Shown piece by piece: positions 1 to 9,100 of a stretch of 49,223 bases of DNA. Origin of the DNA: Prevotella sp. (GTDB lineage Bacteria > Bacteroidota > Bacteroidia > Bacteroidales > Bacteroidaceae); assembly GCA_017934525.1 (NCBI GenBank), contig JAGBJJ010000033.1, positions 1 to 49,223 on the forward strand, given 5' to 3'. The stretch's first letter is position 1, and each line of letters opens with the position of its first letter. The notes under the pieces were generated by a model. It was given only the letters and a program-made list of their open reading frames with translations, was not told the origin of the DNA and ran no database searches. Position numbers and translations under genes: made by a program.

Positions 1-84
1 GGCTTCTAAGTTTGCACTTTACTGTTTGGCGATTGTAAAGTTACTCATTTTCAGTGAGTTGAGCAAACTTCGAAGCCTTTTTTA
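1..84 (+). terminator. Three-stem structured element ending in a T-run
   Basis: Positions 1-15 pair with 63-77 (14 of 15 pairs, one mismatch at 7/71). Inside, 16-22 pairs with 35-41 (7 bp) and 43-47 pairs with 55-59 (5 bp), so the whole can fold as a three-way junction. Six T residues follow at 78-83. This fits the 3' end of a transcript from outside the window, or a small structured RNA with its own terminator. A -7-like TAAGTTTG lies inside the first arm (7-14). The left edge is the window edge, so upstream context is unknown. Confidence 0.45.
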
Positions 85-155
85 TTCCTATTTTATGTTA
101 AATTATGCAGGTGCGCCATCACTTGCGAAACTTTAGTTAATATAAAAAAGGTATC

Positions 156-638
156 ATGAAAAACTACAAAAGGAACAAGATGAACAACAGTGAGAGAAGC
201 AACGAGGTGTGGCTGACGCCGCACTTCACACTGAGGGAGATGACGGCGTCGGGGACGGCCGTGAGACGAGGGCTGAAGAATGTGCCGCCGGCAGTGGCGA
301 TGGAGAACCTGAGGGCGCTGTGCCGGGAGGTGCTGGAGCCGCTGCGGCGACAGGTGGGGTGCGTCAGGGTGACGAGCGGCTACCGGTCGGAGGCGCTGAA
401 CAGGGCCGTGGGGGGCGCGGAGAACTCGCAGCACCGACGCGGCGAGGCGGCCGACGTGCACTGCAGCTCGCTGGAGCAGGCCAAGAAATGGTTTGAGATT
501 ATACGGCGGGAGACGGACTTCGACCAGCTGCTGCTGGAGCGACACCTGAAAAACGGCTGCTGCTGGCTGCACGTGAGCTACGTGAGGCAGCCCGGGCGGC
601 GCAAAAACCGCCATAAGGCACACATGATAAGTGTCTGA
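156..638 (+). CDS. Peptidase M15-like (D-Ala-D-Ala carboxypeptidase type) protein
   Basis: A 160-residue protein of the peptidase M15_3 type, small zinc enzymes that cut D-Ala-containing cell-wall peptides. Visible are an SGYRS segment (about residues 73-77), the motif SQHRRGEAAD (about 91-100) matching the family SxHxxGxAxD zinc-binding signature, and a late HVSY (about 139-142) that supplies another metal-ligand histidine. There is no signal peptide, so any wall-cutting role needs another export route; such proteins also occur in phage-derived modules. A second ATG at 180 gives a protein eight residues shorter and is equally plausible. It lies 148 bases before an HU-HIG gene in the same orientation, an arrangement common beside lysis or amidase-like genes in Bacteroidales. 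Confidence 0.8.
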   Translation: MKNYKRNKMNNSERSNEVWLTPHFTLREMTASGTAVRRGLKNVPPAVAMENLRALCREVLEPLRRQVGCVRVTSGYRSEALNRAVGGAENSQHRRGEAADVHCSSLEQAKKWFEIIRRETDFDQLLLERHLKNGCCWLHVSYVRQPGRRKNRHKAHMISV

Positions 639-686
639 CCATCAGCGGCTGAGCGTTTCATCGCCCGCACTCTCGCCTGTTGCCGC

Positions 687-717
687 TTGCAAAGGGCGGA
701 GAAATGTCGTACCTTTG
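687..717 (+). promoter_or_regulatory. Promoter for the HU-HIG gene
   Basis: TTGC at 687-690, 19 bases, then TACCTTTG at 710-717 match the Bacteroidetes -33/-7 consensus. The leader to the ATG at 787 is about 65 bases and is AT-rich. Confidence 0.6.
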
Positions 718-786
718 CATCGTCAATCGCGAGAGACACCTTGATAACAGTATTAACCATTTAAAACACACGAAAGGAAAAAAAGT

Positions 787-1275
787 ATGAAGCTGAACTA
801 TGTGAAGTATCAGAACAAGTCGAAGAACGAGAAGATGAACGGCAAGTGGTACGGCCGTGTGGCTATCCGCGAGACGGTGGAGATTGAGGAGATTGCCAAC
901 CGCATGCAGGACAACTGCACAGTGAAGCGGGCCGATATCCTGGCCGTGCTGAGTGAGCTGGGCCCCACGATGCGCGACCTGCTGCAGGACTCGAAGCGCG
1001 TGGTGATTCCCTATCTGGGGGCCTTCAAGCTGAGCATCAGCACGGAGGGTGCGCAGAACGCCGAGGAGTTCACGGCCAAGAACGTGACGGGTGTGCGTGT
1101 GCTCTTTCAGCCCACTACCCGCCAGCTGGCTGACGGGCGGCGCGTGAAGGACCTGACCGACGGCTGCCGTCTGGTGGAGCTGCGCGAGTATATGGTTGGC
1201 GACGAGAATGCCGAGGGCGACAATGACGGCGGCAACGGCAACGACGACCCCGTGGTGGAGCAGCCGGAGGGATAA
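787..1275 (+). CDS. HU-HIG family DNA-binding protein
   Basis: A 162-residue nucleoid-type DNA-binding protein of the Bacteroidetes HU-HIG branch. The N-terminus (MKLNYVKYQNKSK) and the early block GKWYGRVAIRETVEIEEIA are typical, followed by an HU-like core of helices and strands with VVIPYLGAFKLSIS around residues 76-90. The last 30 residues are a Gly/Asn/Asp/Glu-rich tail (about 138-162), common in this branch and probably disordered. It has its own promoter and is followed 53 bases later by a smalltalk peptide gene. In Bacteroidales this pair recurs near amidases or peptidases; what it does there is not established. Longer and more acidic than classical 90-residue HU. Confidence 0.88.
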   Translation: MKLNYVKYQNKSKNEKMNGKWYGRVAIRETVEIEEIANRMQDNCTVKRADILAVLSELGPTMRDLLQDSKRVVIPYLGAFKLSISTEGAQNAEEFTAKNVTGVRVLFQPTTRQLADGRRVKDLTDGCRLVELREYMVGDENAEGDNDGGNGNDDPVVEQPEG

Positions 1276-1328
1276 GAATTGATGAAAGAACAATTCAACA
1301 ATCAACACTCAACTATCAACACTGAAAA
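1276..1328 (+). repeat. AT-rich intergenic repeat of the CAATTCAACA class
   Basis: The spacer between the HU-HIG stop and the smalltalk ATG is made of CAATTCAACA, ATCAACACTCAACTATCAAC-like units. The same low-complexity class recurs in this window near 15180-15375, 19602-19625, 22184-22240 and 48342-48392. Confidence 0.45.
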
Positions 1329-1430
1329 ATGTCGCATAAGGAAATATGGAAGTTTGTGCTGCAGACAACGATTGCCATTCTGACGGCTATCGCGACGTCG
1401 CTGGGAGTGACGTCGTGTCTGCAAGGATAA
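1329..1430 (+). CDS. Smalltalk family peptide, 33 residues
   Basis: A 33-codon gene from ATG at 1329 to TAA at 1430. The peptide starts MSHKEIWKFVLQ, continues with a hydrophobic helix (TTIAILTAIATSLGV) and ends TSCLQG. This matches the smalltalk family I know from Bacteroidetes: about 31-34 residues, a K-W near the N-terminus, a helix containing ILTAIAT, and a terminal TSC. The position directly after an HU-HIG gene is diagnostic. Function is unknown; the helix and terminal Cys suggest a membrane peptide. The start has an A-rich upstream stretch and no alternative. Confidence 0.85.
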   Translation: MSHKEIWKFVLQTTIAILTAIATSLGVTSCLQG

Positions 1431-1463
1431 AGAAGGTGCGGCTGGCGCACTGACACAAAAGAA

Positions 1464-1507
1464 GGGAGGACCCTGCGGCTATGGCGGCCGACAGAGTCCT
1501 CCTTTTT
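1464..1507 (+). terminator. Bidirectional rho-independent terminator
   Basis: GGAGGAC (1465-1471) pairs with GTCCTCC (1496-1502), followed by TTTTT (1503-1507). On the minus strand the stem is followed by a pyrimidine-rich CTTCTTTT run. It separates the plus-strand smalltalk gene from the convergent M6 protease gene. Confidence 0.75.
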
Positions 1508-1568
1508 AGATAAACGGGAGACCGTAAGGCTGGGTCATGAAGGACTTTGCAGACGGGAGGGCTGCGGA

Positions 1569-4244
1569 TTATCTGACCACGAACTTACGGCCGTTATGAA
1601 TGTAGAGGCCTTTTCTTAAGGACTCACTGCCCATGCGACGTCCCTGCAGGTCGCAGACTGCGGTGCTCTCTCTGCGCGCTGCATCAGCGTTGACAGGATG
1701 GTTGATGCCCTGCGGATTGCCGCTGAGCTGCACACGCTCCAGAAGGGACGGCAGCGTGGTGCCGTCAGCCGACTGCCCCACCACGCTATAGGCATAGCTG
1801 CCGGCAGACAGGCCTGCGAAGCGATAGTGGGTGGCTGCGCCTACGCTGACATCAGTCAGAGACCCGACAGGCTGCAGCTCTTCTACGATATACTCGCACA
1901 CCACGTCGTCAATCTGCACATAGTTGGCCTTCTTATGGAACACGATGCGCACGCTGTCAGCCGCATCGAGGGCTATGTGGGCCGTCGCGGCACTGGCAGC
2001 CGCCACCGTCAGCATGTCGCCCACCTGCTGCCACTGGCCGCCGACATGCTGCTCTACTGCCAGCTGGTTGCCGTCGCTCGACGCACGGTACCAGAACGAC
2101 AGGCGGCTCAGCTGGTGGCCACGACAAGACATGAGCAGATAGTCGCCGTCTTTGCTCAGCCGGAGCGAGGGCGCTGCCTCACCATAATAATTATTGTCGT
2201 AGCGCGAGCCAGAGGTTGACCACCCCTCGGGGCGCGACTCCGACTGGCCGGTGAAGTCCCAGCCCATCACGTCGCGGCCTGACATCTCGCTGCGGAAGAG
2301 GCTCACCACATAGTTGTCGGTAGCCTCCAGCGGGCTCCAGTTGGCCGTGAAGGCTCCGGCCTCGACGCCGGTGGCTGGCAGCACCTCCACCTGCTTCTCT
2401 ACATACTGCAGCTCTGTGGTGGCAAAGGGCACGGGCTGCTCAGCCGAGGCATAGCCAGCCAGACGGGCCACCACACTGACGGCATAGGCGGTCTCGGGCT
2501 GCAGGCCCTCCACCAGCAGTTGGCAGGTGTCGGCCCCCAGGGTGCGACGGCTGACGGCCGCTCCATCGGCATTGCTCACCGTCACGTCATAGGCTGCGGC
2601 GTCGGCCACAGGTGTCCACACCACAAGCGCCGAGCGGCCCATCACGCCAGAGACCGTCACCTGCGGCACGGGCAGGCTGAAGGCTGTGCCACTGAGCAGG
2701 AAGCGTGCTTTTTCGTCCGTTTCATCGACAAAATCGAAGCCGAAGGCCACGTCGCCCGACCAGGCCTCGAAACTGAACTGCGTCACGTTTTTCGTGCCTG
2801 GGAAGGCGTCGCCTCCATCGTGATCGGGCGTGCGGTCGGCCTCGATGAGGTCTATGTGCTGGTGGGCGGGATCGGCATTGGCTTTGTTCTGCCACCACAA
2901 CTGCTCATCCATGTCAATGTGCCAGACGAGCAGTCCGTGGCCGGGCAGATAGCTGTCCCACCCCTGCTGCTGGCGGTTCTCGATGATGAAATACTCGCGT
3001 CCGTCGGTGCCCGGCACGGTCCAGCGGTAGGCGATGGCCTCGTCGGGAGACGAAAGGGGGGCCACCACATTGATGCTGTCGGCATCTGTGGTGAGGTCGG
3101 TGTAGGTGAGCCATCCCAGCTCGGCCCGCTCGAAGGCCGAGAAGAGCGGCGGCGTGTGCTGGTTGTTCAGGTAGGAACCGTTGGCCATGGTGTCCCACAG
3201 CCCCGGTCCGCCAGCCTGCTGGTTTTGCGTGTTATAGTGGTCGACGAGTCCCAGCACATGGCCGTACTCATGCACAAACGTGCCGATGCCTACGGGCTGG
3301 TGGCGCTGTCCGCTGAGCTCCTGCGAGCAGGCGTAGCGGTTGATGTACATGCCGTCGCAGATGAGCGTCTCCTCGAAATCGTCGTAGTAATTGGCCGAGT
3401 GGGGCCAGATGGTGTTCGACGCCCCCGAGTCGGCCTCGCCATAGCCGGCGTAGAAGAAGTAGATGTTGTCTACCTTGCCGTCGGCATCGCTGTCGAACTG
3501 GCTGTAGTCGACCAGCGAGTCGGCCGCAGCCGCAGCATCGTGCACGAACTCATAAATCTGATAGTCGATGCCCGACTGCTGCGTCATGTTGGCCCCATAG
3601 TAAGAATAAGAGCGCGGCAGCTTGACCGGTCCGACGACGACAAAGTCGGGCTCGTAGGCGCCGCGAGAGTTCTCTACGTAGAAGTCGCGTGCGCTGCCCG
3701 TGGCTCCATACTTATTGGTATAACCCTCGGCATTGAGCATCTCATGGTAGAAGTCGTGAGGGTCGGTCATGGAGAACGAGCGGTCGCTGAACTCTACGAG
3801 TATGACGAGCGACTTCTGCTTTCCTGTGGTGGGAATGTCGCTGATGAGCACCTTGCGCTGAGCCTTGCGCATGGCGGCCGCCTGCTGCCGGCAGAGCAGC
3901 GCACGGGCAGCCTCGCTGTCGACGGTGGCCAGCAAGGCAGTTTGTTCAGGGGTTCGGCGCGATGCGTCGGCAGCTGCCACGCCTGTCGACACGAGTGTGC
4001 CCTGCTCTATGCGTCCATACTCGAAGATGCCTTTTGCCTCGTCATAGCACAGCGGATAGCCGTCGGCAGTGAAGGTCATTGACGCATGCTCGTCGCCCTG
4101 CTTCTGAATGGTCAGAAGCGAGCCGTCGGGCTGTTTCACACTCATTTTCCAAGGATAGGCAGGCACGGCTATCGCCACTCCTGCGTGAAGGGCCGCCGCC
4201 AGCAGCAGCGTCCCGATTGTCGTTGTACGTTTCATTGTTATCAT
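1569..4244 (-). CDS. Secreted M6 family metalloprotease with FN3-like domains and C-terminal sorting tail
   Basis: An 891-residue exported zinc protease of the immune-inhibitor-A (M6) family, which degrades extracellular proteins. Signal peptide: MKRTTTIGTLLLAAALHAGV then a small-residue cleavage site. A pro-region follows, then the catalytic domain with FVHEYGHVLGLVDHY, the HExxHxxGxxD zinc motif, first His about residue 325. Downstream are FN3-like modules (about 530-640), a jelly-roll-like segment (about 650-790) and a tail with CDLQGRRM ... KGLYIHNGRKFVVR. The tail resembles Bacteroidetes C-terminal sorting domains, so surface display or secretion is likely. The listed start gives MITMKRTT; the ATG at 4235 gives a cleaner signal peptide. 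Convergent with smalltalk; 94 bases downstream of the TPR-AraC gene on the same strand. Confidence 0.88.
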   Translation of the reverse strand: MITMKRTTTIGTLLLAAALHAGVAIAVPAYPWKMSVKQPDGSLLTIQKQGDEHASMTFTADGYPLCYDEAKGIFEYGRIEQGTLVSTGVAAADASRRTPEQTALLATVDSEAARALLCRQQAAAMRKAQRKVLISDIPTTGKQKSLVILVEFSDRSFSMTDPHDFYHEMLNAEGYTNKYGATGSARDFYVENSRGAYEPDFVVVGPVKLPRSYSYYGANMTQQSGIDYQIYEFVHDAAAAADSLVDYSQFDSDADGKVDNIYFFYAGYGEADSGASNTIWPHSANYYDDFEETLICDGMYINRYACSQELSGQRHQPVGIGTFVHEYGHVLGLVDHYNTQNQQAGGPGLWDTMANGSYLNNQHTPPLFSAFERAELGWLTYTDLTTDADSINVVAPLSSPDEAIAYRWTVPGTDGREYFIIENRQQQGWDSYLPGHGLLVWHIDMDEQLWWQNKANADPAHQHIDLIEADRTPDHDGGDAFPGTKNVTQFSFEAWSGDVAFGFDFVDETDEKARFLLSGTAFSLPVPQVTVSGVMGRSALVVWTPVADAAAYDVTVSNADGAAVSRRTLGADTCQLLVEGLQPETAYAVSVVARLAGYASAEQPVPFATTELQYVEKQVEVLPATGVEAGAFTANWSPLEATDNYVVSLFRSEMSGRDVMGWDFTGQSESRPEGWSTSGSRYDNNYYGEAAPSLRLSKDGDYLLMSCRGHQLSRLSFWYRASSDGNQLAVEQHVGGQWQQVGDMLTVAAASAATAHIALDAADSVRIVFHKKANYVQIDDVVCEYIVEELQPVGSLTDVSVGAATHYRFAGLSAGSYAYSVVGQSADGTTLPSLLERVQLSGNPQGINHPVNADAARRESTAVCDLQGRRMGSESLRKGLYIHNGRKFVVR

Positions 4245-4338
4245 AGTTTTTTAAGTTTCACATCTGCCCGATTTCTTAGGAGACGGGGCGTTTTTCGCAG
4301 GGCGAAGCAACCAGGGCGGTCGGGCGGTGGGAGATGAC

Positions 4339-5940
4339 TCAGCCGTTTTTCTCCCTCACCAACTTAATATATACCGAGGGCGTCATGCCGATAATCTTCT
4401 TGAAGGCAATGATAAAGCTGTTGGCCGAGTTGTAGCCCAGGTCGCCTGCAATGCCCGAGATGGTGAGGTTGCCATACTTCTCAGGCTGCGCAAAGCGGTG
4501 GCAGGCCTCGCGTATGCGGTATTCGTTGAGGTAGCTCTTGAAGTTTTTGTTGCACGAGTCATTGATGACCATCGACACATACTTCGTGTTGGAGCCCACG
4601 AGCTTGGCCAGCGAGTGGAGATTAAACTCAGGGTCGGCGATGATGTCGATATTCTCCATCACCTCGTTGATGTCCTTCAGCAGCTGCTCCCGGCGCTCCT
4701 TGGTGAGCAAGGCTCCCTGGTCGTCGTGGGACTTCACGGCATCCTTTCCGGAAGGTTTCTCCCTGAGCGAGAGCAGATAGTCGTCGCGCAGCTGTTTGTT
4801 TTCCATCTCCTGCCGCACCAGCTCGTCGTGTTTGCTGACGAGCATCTGGTTGGCTGAGCGCAGATTGCGGTTGTAACGGAAGATGATGACGGCGAAGCCG
4901 CCCACCACGAGCAGCAGCACCGAGATGATGCCGATGACGAAGCGCTGATGCGTGATCTGGCCGTCGAGGCGGGCTATTTGCTGCTGTCCCAGCTCCTCTT
5001 CGAAGCGCGTGAGCTGGTTTTTGGCCAGGTTGAACTTGCGTTGGTTGAAGAACGAGTCGGTCAGGTTGATGTAGAGCGACTGATAGTTGACGGCCGAGTC
5101 GCGCTGTCCCATCAGCATATAGGTGCGCTCCAGACCCTTGAAGGCATCGCGCTGCTGCTCGTGGTAGTGGCTGTTCCAGCCGATAGCCGTGGTCATCTTG
5201 TAGCAGGCAATGGCCGAGTCGCGCTGCGCGAGCAGCAGGTAGGCACTGGCCATCTCATTGTAGACGTCGGCCATGAAGTTTTTGTCAAGCCCCTGGTCTC
5301 TCACCACGCCCAGCGCACCGTGCATGGCAGCGAGCGCCTTCCGCGGGTTGTAACTGGCCAGTGCGTCGAGCCCCTCGGTGTAGTAGCAGAAGAACTGGTG
5401 CAGGGCCGAGTCGGGCAGCGCATATTGGGCCTGCAGCTCGATATAGTTGCGGGCCTCGAGCGTGTTGCCGGCCTTGTAGTGGGCAATGGCCAGGTTGACG
5501 ATGGTGATGGCCATGAGGTAGTTGTCGCGCTGCTGCTGCGCCAAGGCAAAGGCTTTGTCGAAATAGCTGATGGCCTGCTCGTAGTCCTTGAAGATGCCGA
5601 AGACGATGCCCACGTTGCTCAACAGGTCGCGGTAGAGGCGTGTGTCGCGGTTCTGCTGCGAGAGGATGATGGCCGTGGTGTAGAACTCAAGCGCCTCGCT
5701 GTAGTGGCCGGTGTTCATGCATGCATTGCCGGCCCAGTTGAAGGCGTCGCCCATGCGCTTGGCAGTGATGCCACGCTGATACTCGGCCATCACGAGTCCG
5801 TAGCGCTTCATGGCTTCCTCGTAGTCGTGGTGCTCATAGGCCAGGTCGCCCTCGGCAATGAGTTCGTCTACCGTAGGAGCTGCATTCGCCACAGCAGCCA
5901 CCAGCATCATCAGAAGGGAGAGAAGCTTGCTTTTCATCAT
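4339..5940 (-). CDS. Membrane-anchored TPR sensor with AraC-type DNA-binding domain
   Basis: A 533-residue regulator. Visible in order: signal sequence (MMKSKLLSLLMMLVAAVANA, cleaved or an anchor), TPR helices about 25-310, one transmembrane helix about 331-352 (FVIGIISVLLLVVGGFAVII), a charged coiled coil about 353-420, and a C-terminal AraC-type double helix-turn-helix (about 430-530) with GYNSANSFIIAFKKIIGMTP, the classic AraC signature. The layout puts the TPR region in the periplasm and the DNA-binding domain in the cytoplasm. Such one-component regulators are common in Prevotella and Bacteroides; their ligands are mostly unknown. The gene is divergent from the four-gene surface-protein run at 6140-13868, which is the obvious candidate target. 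The M6 protease lies just downstream. Confidence 0.85.
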   Translation of the reverse strand: MMKSKLLSLLMMLVAAVANAAPTVDELIAEGDLAYEHHDYEEAMKRYGLVMAEYQRGITAKRMGDAFNWAGNACMNTGHYSEALEFYTTAIILSQQNRDTRLYRDLLSNVGIVFGIFKDYEQAISYFDKAFALAQQQRDNYLMAITIVNLAIAHYKAGNTLEARNYIELQAQYALPDSALHQFFCYYTEGLDALASYNPRKALAAMHGALGVVRDQGLDKNFMADVYNEMASAYLLLAQRDSAIACYKMTTAIGWNSHYHEQQRDAFKGLERTYMLMGQRDSAVNYQSLYINLTDSFFNQRKFNLAKNQLTRFEEELGQQQIARLDGQITHQRFVIGIISVLLLVVGGFAVIIFRYNRNLRSANQMLVSKHDELVRQEMENKQLRDDYLLSLREKPSGKDAVKSHDDQGALLTKERREQLLKDINEVMENIDIIADPEFNLHSLAKLVGSNTKYVSMVINDSCNKNFKSYLNEYRIREACHRFAQPEKYGNLTISGIAGDLGYNSANSFIIAFKKIIGMTPSVYIKLVREKNG

Positions 5941-5973
5941 GACTCAGTGCATACGTTATTGGTTTTCATGTTA

Positions 5974-5981
5974 CAAAATTA
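5974..5981 (-). promoter_or_regulatory. -7 box for the TPR-AraC gene
   Basis: Minus-strand TAATTTTG fits TAnnTTTG, about 34 bases before the ATG at 5940. No clear -33 element was found at normal spacing. Confidence 0.45.
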
Positions 5982-6000
5982 CGCTTTTTATTCCATTTCT

Positions 6001-6016
6001 CGTTGCTTCTGCAACG
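6001..6016. promoter_or_regulatory. Small inverted repeat between divergent promoters
   Basis: CGTTGC-TTCT-GCAACG is a perfect 6-bp inverted repeat between the minus-strand -7 box (5974-5981) and the plus-strand -7 box (6089-6096). It could be an operator for the adjacent AraC-type regulator. Short enough to be chance. Confidence 0.25.
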
Positions 6017-6088
6017 TATTTTATCACATTTTCAAGAAAACGTGAACATTTTGGGGCATGTAATTACCTGCCATTTCAATTTTTTATG

Positions 6089-6096
6089 TAACTTTG
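6089..6096 (+). promoter_or_regulatory. -7 box for the surface-protein run
   Basis: TAACTTTG fits the consensus exactly, leaving a leader of about 40 bases before the ATG at 6140. No TTTG at 18-21 bases upstream; the nearest (6050-6053) is too far, which may mean activator dependence. Confidence 0.55.
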
Positions 6097-6139
6097 TGGC
6101 CATACGTACATGTATTTAACCTAAACAAAATAAATTGAA

Positions 6140-9100
6140 ATGAAAAAAATCATGTTCCTTGCCTGCGCTTTTGCACTGATGCTGCTGCCTCAGACAGCCA
6201 AATCGCAGACTGAGATGAGTCTAAGTGAATTGCCGCAGAGTGTGGCTGCATTGTCGGGCGGTATGCTGCCGACAGCCGACTTCGCCGGGCCGGCCCTGAA
6301 AGAGGTGCCGCTCTATGTCTCGCCCGAGACGGGGCTGACGCTCATCGGCGCCGTGCTTTACCACCCCTCGTTCTCGACCAACAGCCAGTACAACTTCTAC
6401 ACTATCCCGACGGAGGATGCCGACGAGATACAGCTGGGCAAGTGGTCGAACGCCACTGGCGGCCTGCAGCCCAACGGCGGCGGCTTCTTCTCGGCCGACA
6501 TGTCGGAGTTTGAGTACATTCAGTACATGAACTTCGGCACCACGATTTACATGTACTACTACAAATACGACACGGAGACGTGGGAGGTGAAAGACGGCCA
6601 CTCGGTGAAGAACCAGCAGCTGCTGGCCTTCGACACCACGCGCGATCCCTCGACGGGCACGCCCTACGGCGTCTTTGTGAGCGAGAACGGCCGTGAGCTG
6701 GGTGTGATGGACTACGACAACCAGTCGCGCTCCTGCATCGGCAAGCTGTCAGTAGACCTGGTTACCCTCTCGGCCGATGCCGACGGGCGTCTGCTGGGCA
6801 TCGGCACCGACGGCTGTCTCTACGAGGTGAGCAAGGACGATGCCTCGCTCACGCTGATAGGCCAGACGGGCGTGGTGCCAGCCGACGTGCAGCAGAGCGC
6901 CGTGGTAGACCCCGCCTCAGGCCGCATGTTCTGGGTGGGTATCACCACCGACCAGAAATCGGCCCTCTATGAGGTGGACCCGTCGACGGGCGAAGCCACG
7001 AAAATCTACGGTTTCACCGGTCTTATACAGATTGTCTGCCTGAACATCAAGCCCTCTGACATTCCCGCCGGCGCCCCGGCTGCCGTGGAGCAGCTGGCAC
7101 TGAGCTTCGAGGGAGCCTCGCTCGAAGGCACCATGACGTTCACCATGCCCCGGACGACCTTCGGCGGCGACGCGCTCACCGGGCGCCTCACCTACCACGT
7201 GCTGGTGAACGGCCAGGAGGACTTCAGCGGTGAGGCCGAGGCCGGTGCCAAGGTTGAGGAAGACCTGGAGCTGCAGGGCGGACAGAACCTGGTGCAGGTC
7301 TACGTGTCGAATGCCGAGGGCGACGGTCCTAAGGGCGAAGGCGTCAGCCTCTGGGTGGGCGACGACGTGCCCGTAGCCGTCAGCAACATCAGCCTCAGCT
7401 GCACCGACGGCCACACGCTGCACCTCACATGGGATGCTCCTGCCCGCGGCATCAACGACGGCTATATGAATCCCGCCGACCTGAGCTACGACCTCATTCG
7501 CTACCCCGACTCGCTGACCGTGGCCACCGGCCTGAAGGCATGCGACTTCACCGAGCAGGTGAACCCACAGCACCTGATGCCCTACAGCTACGACATCGTG
7601 GCCTGCGGCAAATACGGCAAAGGCGAGACGGCTCATTCGCCCATATGCAAGGTGGGCCCCGCCTTCCAGACACCCTACATCTGCCAGTTTAACAACGAAT
7701 ATGACTTCCAGGTGTTCTCCGTTGTCGACCAGAACGCCGACGGCACTACCTGGCACTACTACCCCTACTGCGCCCGCTACCGCTTCGACCGCAGCAACAC
7801 AGCCAACGACCTGCTCGTGTCGCCCCCAGTGGCACTGGGCACCGAACGACTCTACAACCTCTCGTTCCGCTATCGCACAATGGGCGACCCTGAGCGCCTG
7901 AAGGTGACCTTCGGCCGCAGCAGCGACAACCCTGCGGACTACAATCAGGTCATCATGCCCATGACTGAGCTGCGCAACCGCCAGAACGAGGTGCAGCACA
8001 TGATGGTGCGCGTCAGCGAGGCCGGCGACTACAGCATGGCCTTCCTCTGCGAGAGCACCACCGAGGGCTTCCACCTCTTCCTCGATGACATCAGCTTCAC
8101 CGACGGCCCCATGCTGACGGCTCCTGACAGCGTGCAGAGTCTCAGCATAGAGCCTGCCGACAAGGGCGCACTGCAGGCCACACTGACCTTCACGGCACCC
8201 GTGCTGACCGTCGTCGGCGAACAGCTGAACGCCATCTCCAAGATTGACATTATGCGCGGCGGCGAGCTCATCGGCACCATCACGGCTCCGGCCACGGGCA
8301 GCAAGCTGAGCTATACCGACAACACGCCTGAAAACGGCTTCAACGACTATACTATCGTCTGCTACGACGCCGATGGCAACCCCGGACTGGAAGCCACGCA
8401 GCGTGCCTATATCGGCATGGACACACCCGATGCTCCCACCAACGTGCGCATCGTGGAGGAGGAAAACGGCAACATCACCATCACCTGGGACGCTCCGGCC
8501 GCAGGCCAGAACGGCGGCTACATCAACACCGATGAGCTGAGCTACGACATCATGCGCGTCATGGGCGGACAGCAGACGCAGGTGGACTCTTATCTGGACC
8601 TGGAGCCTTACGTAGACGAGGTGGACCAGACGAGCGAGAAGCAGAACATCATCTACTACGGCGTGGCTGCCCGCAATGAGCTCGGACAGAGCGACTATCA
8701 GCAGTCGAACGCTCTGGTGGCCGGCCGGCCCTTCGACTTCCCCTTCCGCGAGTCGTTCCCCGGCGGCATCATGGAGCACCCCTTCCTCTCGTCGAACCAC
8801 AGCGACCAACTGAACTGGCCCATGGAGAGTGCCGACGACGACGGCGGCTGCATCTCGTTTATTCAGAACAACTACGACTATCTCTATCTCGAAACGGGCA
8901 AGATTTCGCTCCTGGGCTCTACTATGCCCGGCCTGGTCTATAGCCTGAAGGAGCAGCCGGGACGCGGCAAGCTCTACGTGCAGGTGTCGTCGAACAACGG
9001 CGAGCGCAAGACGCTCGAGGTGGTCGACTTCACAAAGTTCGCCGAGACACGCTGGGGCACTCACACCGTGATGCTCACCGACTATGCCGACAAGCCCTAC

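Noticed and set aside
1-84. Integron attC-like site
   Set aside because: Imperfect end pairing is reminiscent of attC, but the conserved core boxes are missing and no integrase or cassette array is seen.
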